DNA of 5,023 nucleotides from Thermoplasmata archaeon (GTDB taxonomy: Archaea; Thermoplasmatota; Thermoplasmata; GCA-020350865): assembly GCA_020350865.1 (NCBI GenBank), contig CP070726.1:58385-63407 (forward strand). Reading direction: 5' to 3'. The position numbers and the translations under genes were made by a program. The first letter of the stretch is position 1; each line of letters starts with the position of its first letter. Positions 4,398-5,023 of this stretch are shown piece after piece. Below the pieces are notes generated by a model. It worked only from the letters and a program-made list of their open reading frames with translations. It did not search any database and was not told the origin of the DNA.

Positions 4398-5023
4398 ATG
4401 GATAAGGTAAAGGTCACCGTCATTGGCGCGGGAACCATGGGGGCTGGCATAGCCCAGAGGGCGGCCCAGTCCGGATTTGCGGTCGCGATGCTGGATGTGA
4501 AGGACGAATTTGTCCAGAAGGGATTTGCCACAATCGAAAAGACCCTTACCAAGGGCATCGAGCTGGGCAAGGTCACAGAGGAGCAGAAGGAGCAGATAAT
4601 AAAGAGCATCCAGGGCACCACAGACATGGAGGAGGCTGTGAAGGACACGAGTCTGGTCATCGAGGCCATTTTCGAGGACATGCAGGTGAAAGGGGAGCTC
4701 TTCGGCAAAATGGACGGATTGTGCGGAGAAGAGGTTATTTTCGCCTCCAACACGTCATCGCTCAGCATAACCGAGCTGGGCAAAGCCACCAAAAGGGGGG
4801 ACAGATTCGCAGGGCTGCACTTCTTCTACCCCGCAGCCATAAACAGGCTGGTGGAGGTCATTGCAGGGGAAAACACATCCCGGGAGACAGTGGAGTGGCT
4901 CCTGAATTTCTCCCTTTCCATGGGAAAGACGCCCATAAGGGTGAAGGACGCCCCCGGGTTTGCGGTGAACAGGTTCTTTGTGCCCTGGCTCAACGAGGCC
5001 TGCCGGATGCTGAAAGAGGGTAC
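4398..5023 (+). CDS. 3-hydroxyacyl-CoA dehydrogenase, N-terminal part (runs off right edge)
   Basis: The frame is open from the ATG at 4398 to the window end (208 codons plus 2 bases). The family oxidises (S)-3-hydroxyacyl-CoA to 3-ketoacyl-CoA with NAD+ in beta-oxidation or related CoA pathways. The Rossmann loop is VIGAGTMGAGIAQ (8-20), with Asp33 at the end of strand 2 indicating NAD preference. EAIFED (89-94), SNTSS (117-121), GLHFFYPA (139-146), LVEVI (151-155) and DAPGFAVNR (184-192) follow in family order. Ser120, His141, Glu153 and Asn191 match the spacing of the active-site Ser/His/Glu/Asn set of human HAD (137, 158, 170, 208). The usual HFFNP is HFFYP here, with Tyr144 replacing Asn. 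The rest of the gene is outside the window, so it could be a stand-alone enzyme of about 290 residues or a fusion with enoyl-CoA hydratase as in some archaea. It is transcribed divergently from coaBC. Confidence 0.93.
   Translation, partial: MDKVKVTVIGAGTMGAGIAQRAAQSGFAVAMLDVKDEFVQKGFATIEKTLTKGIELGKVTEEQKEQIIKSIQGTTDMEEAVKDTSLVIEAIFEDMQVKGELFGKMDGLCGEEVIFASNTSSLSITELGKATKRGDRFAGLHFFYPAAINRLVEVIAGENTSRETVEWLLNFSLSMGKTPIRVKDAPGFAVNRFFVPWLNEACRMLKEG

Noticed and set aside
4355..4792. Minus-strand open frame of 145 codons at the dehydrogenase gene
   Set aside because: It is antisense to a frame with all the catalytic and NAD-binding motifs of 3-hydroxyacyl-CoA dehydrogenase.

Overview
The window looks archaeal. 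Its core is a four-gene minus-strand operon: a bifunctional CoaBC with the archaeal-style N-terminus, a pantoate kinase (an enzyme of the archaeal route to coenzyme A), a fibrillarin-like RNA 2'-O-methyltransferase, and a small signal-peptide/Ig-like/membrane-anchor protein. TATA-like boxes at archaeal spacing, GTG starts and sequon-rich surface proteins fit this. The surface-protein style (an opening of a beta-helix type, and an Ig-like domain with a 'YTDADNDAPS' stretch) together with a beta-oxidation-type dehydrogenase suggests a heterotrophic euryarchaeon, perhaps Thermoplasmatota-like. The lineage is an inference and is not proven by the sequence.

Layout. Positions 1-459 (minus) hold the N-terminal part of a secreted or surface protein that runs off the left edge. 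Positions 460-662 are its leader, with a TATA-like box and a 12-bp perfect palindrome. Positions 663-4114 (minus) are the operon coaBC > pantoate kinase > flpA > membrane protein. The junctions are a 7-nt overlap, a 1-nt gap and a 4-nt ATGA overlap, so translation is probably coupled. Positions 4115-4397 are a divergent intergenic region with promoters facing both ways, a two-copy tandem repeat and small inverted repeats. Positions 4398-5023 (plus) are the N-terminal 208 codons of a 3-hydroxyacyl-CoA dehydrogenase that runs off the right edge.

How the genes fit together. Pantoate kinase makes 4-phosphopantoate. After condensation with beta-alanine by phosphopantothenate synthetase, which is not in this window, CoaB adds cysteine and CoaC decarboxylates to 4'-phosphopantetheine. 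The divergent dehydrogenase acts on CoA thioesters, so the shared intergenic region could link CoA supply with CoA-thioester use (inference). FlpA belongs to RNA modification and its usual partner gene nop5 is not adjacent here. The last operon gene has no recognisable function.

I found no clearly new defence, mobile or RNA system. The most interesting points are the mixed operon ending in an unknown membrane protein with two plausible starts, the duplicated promoter-proximal repeat, and departures from textbook active-site motifs in CoaC and the dehydrogenase.
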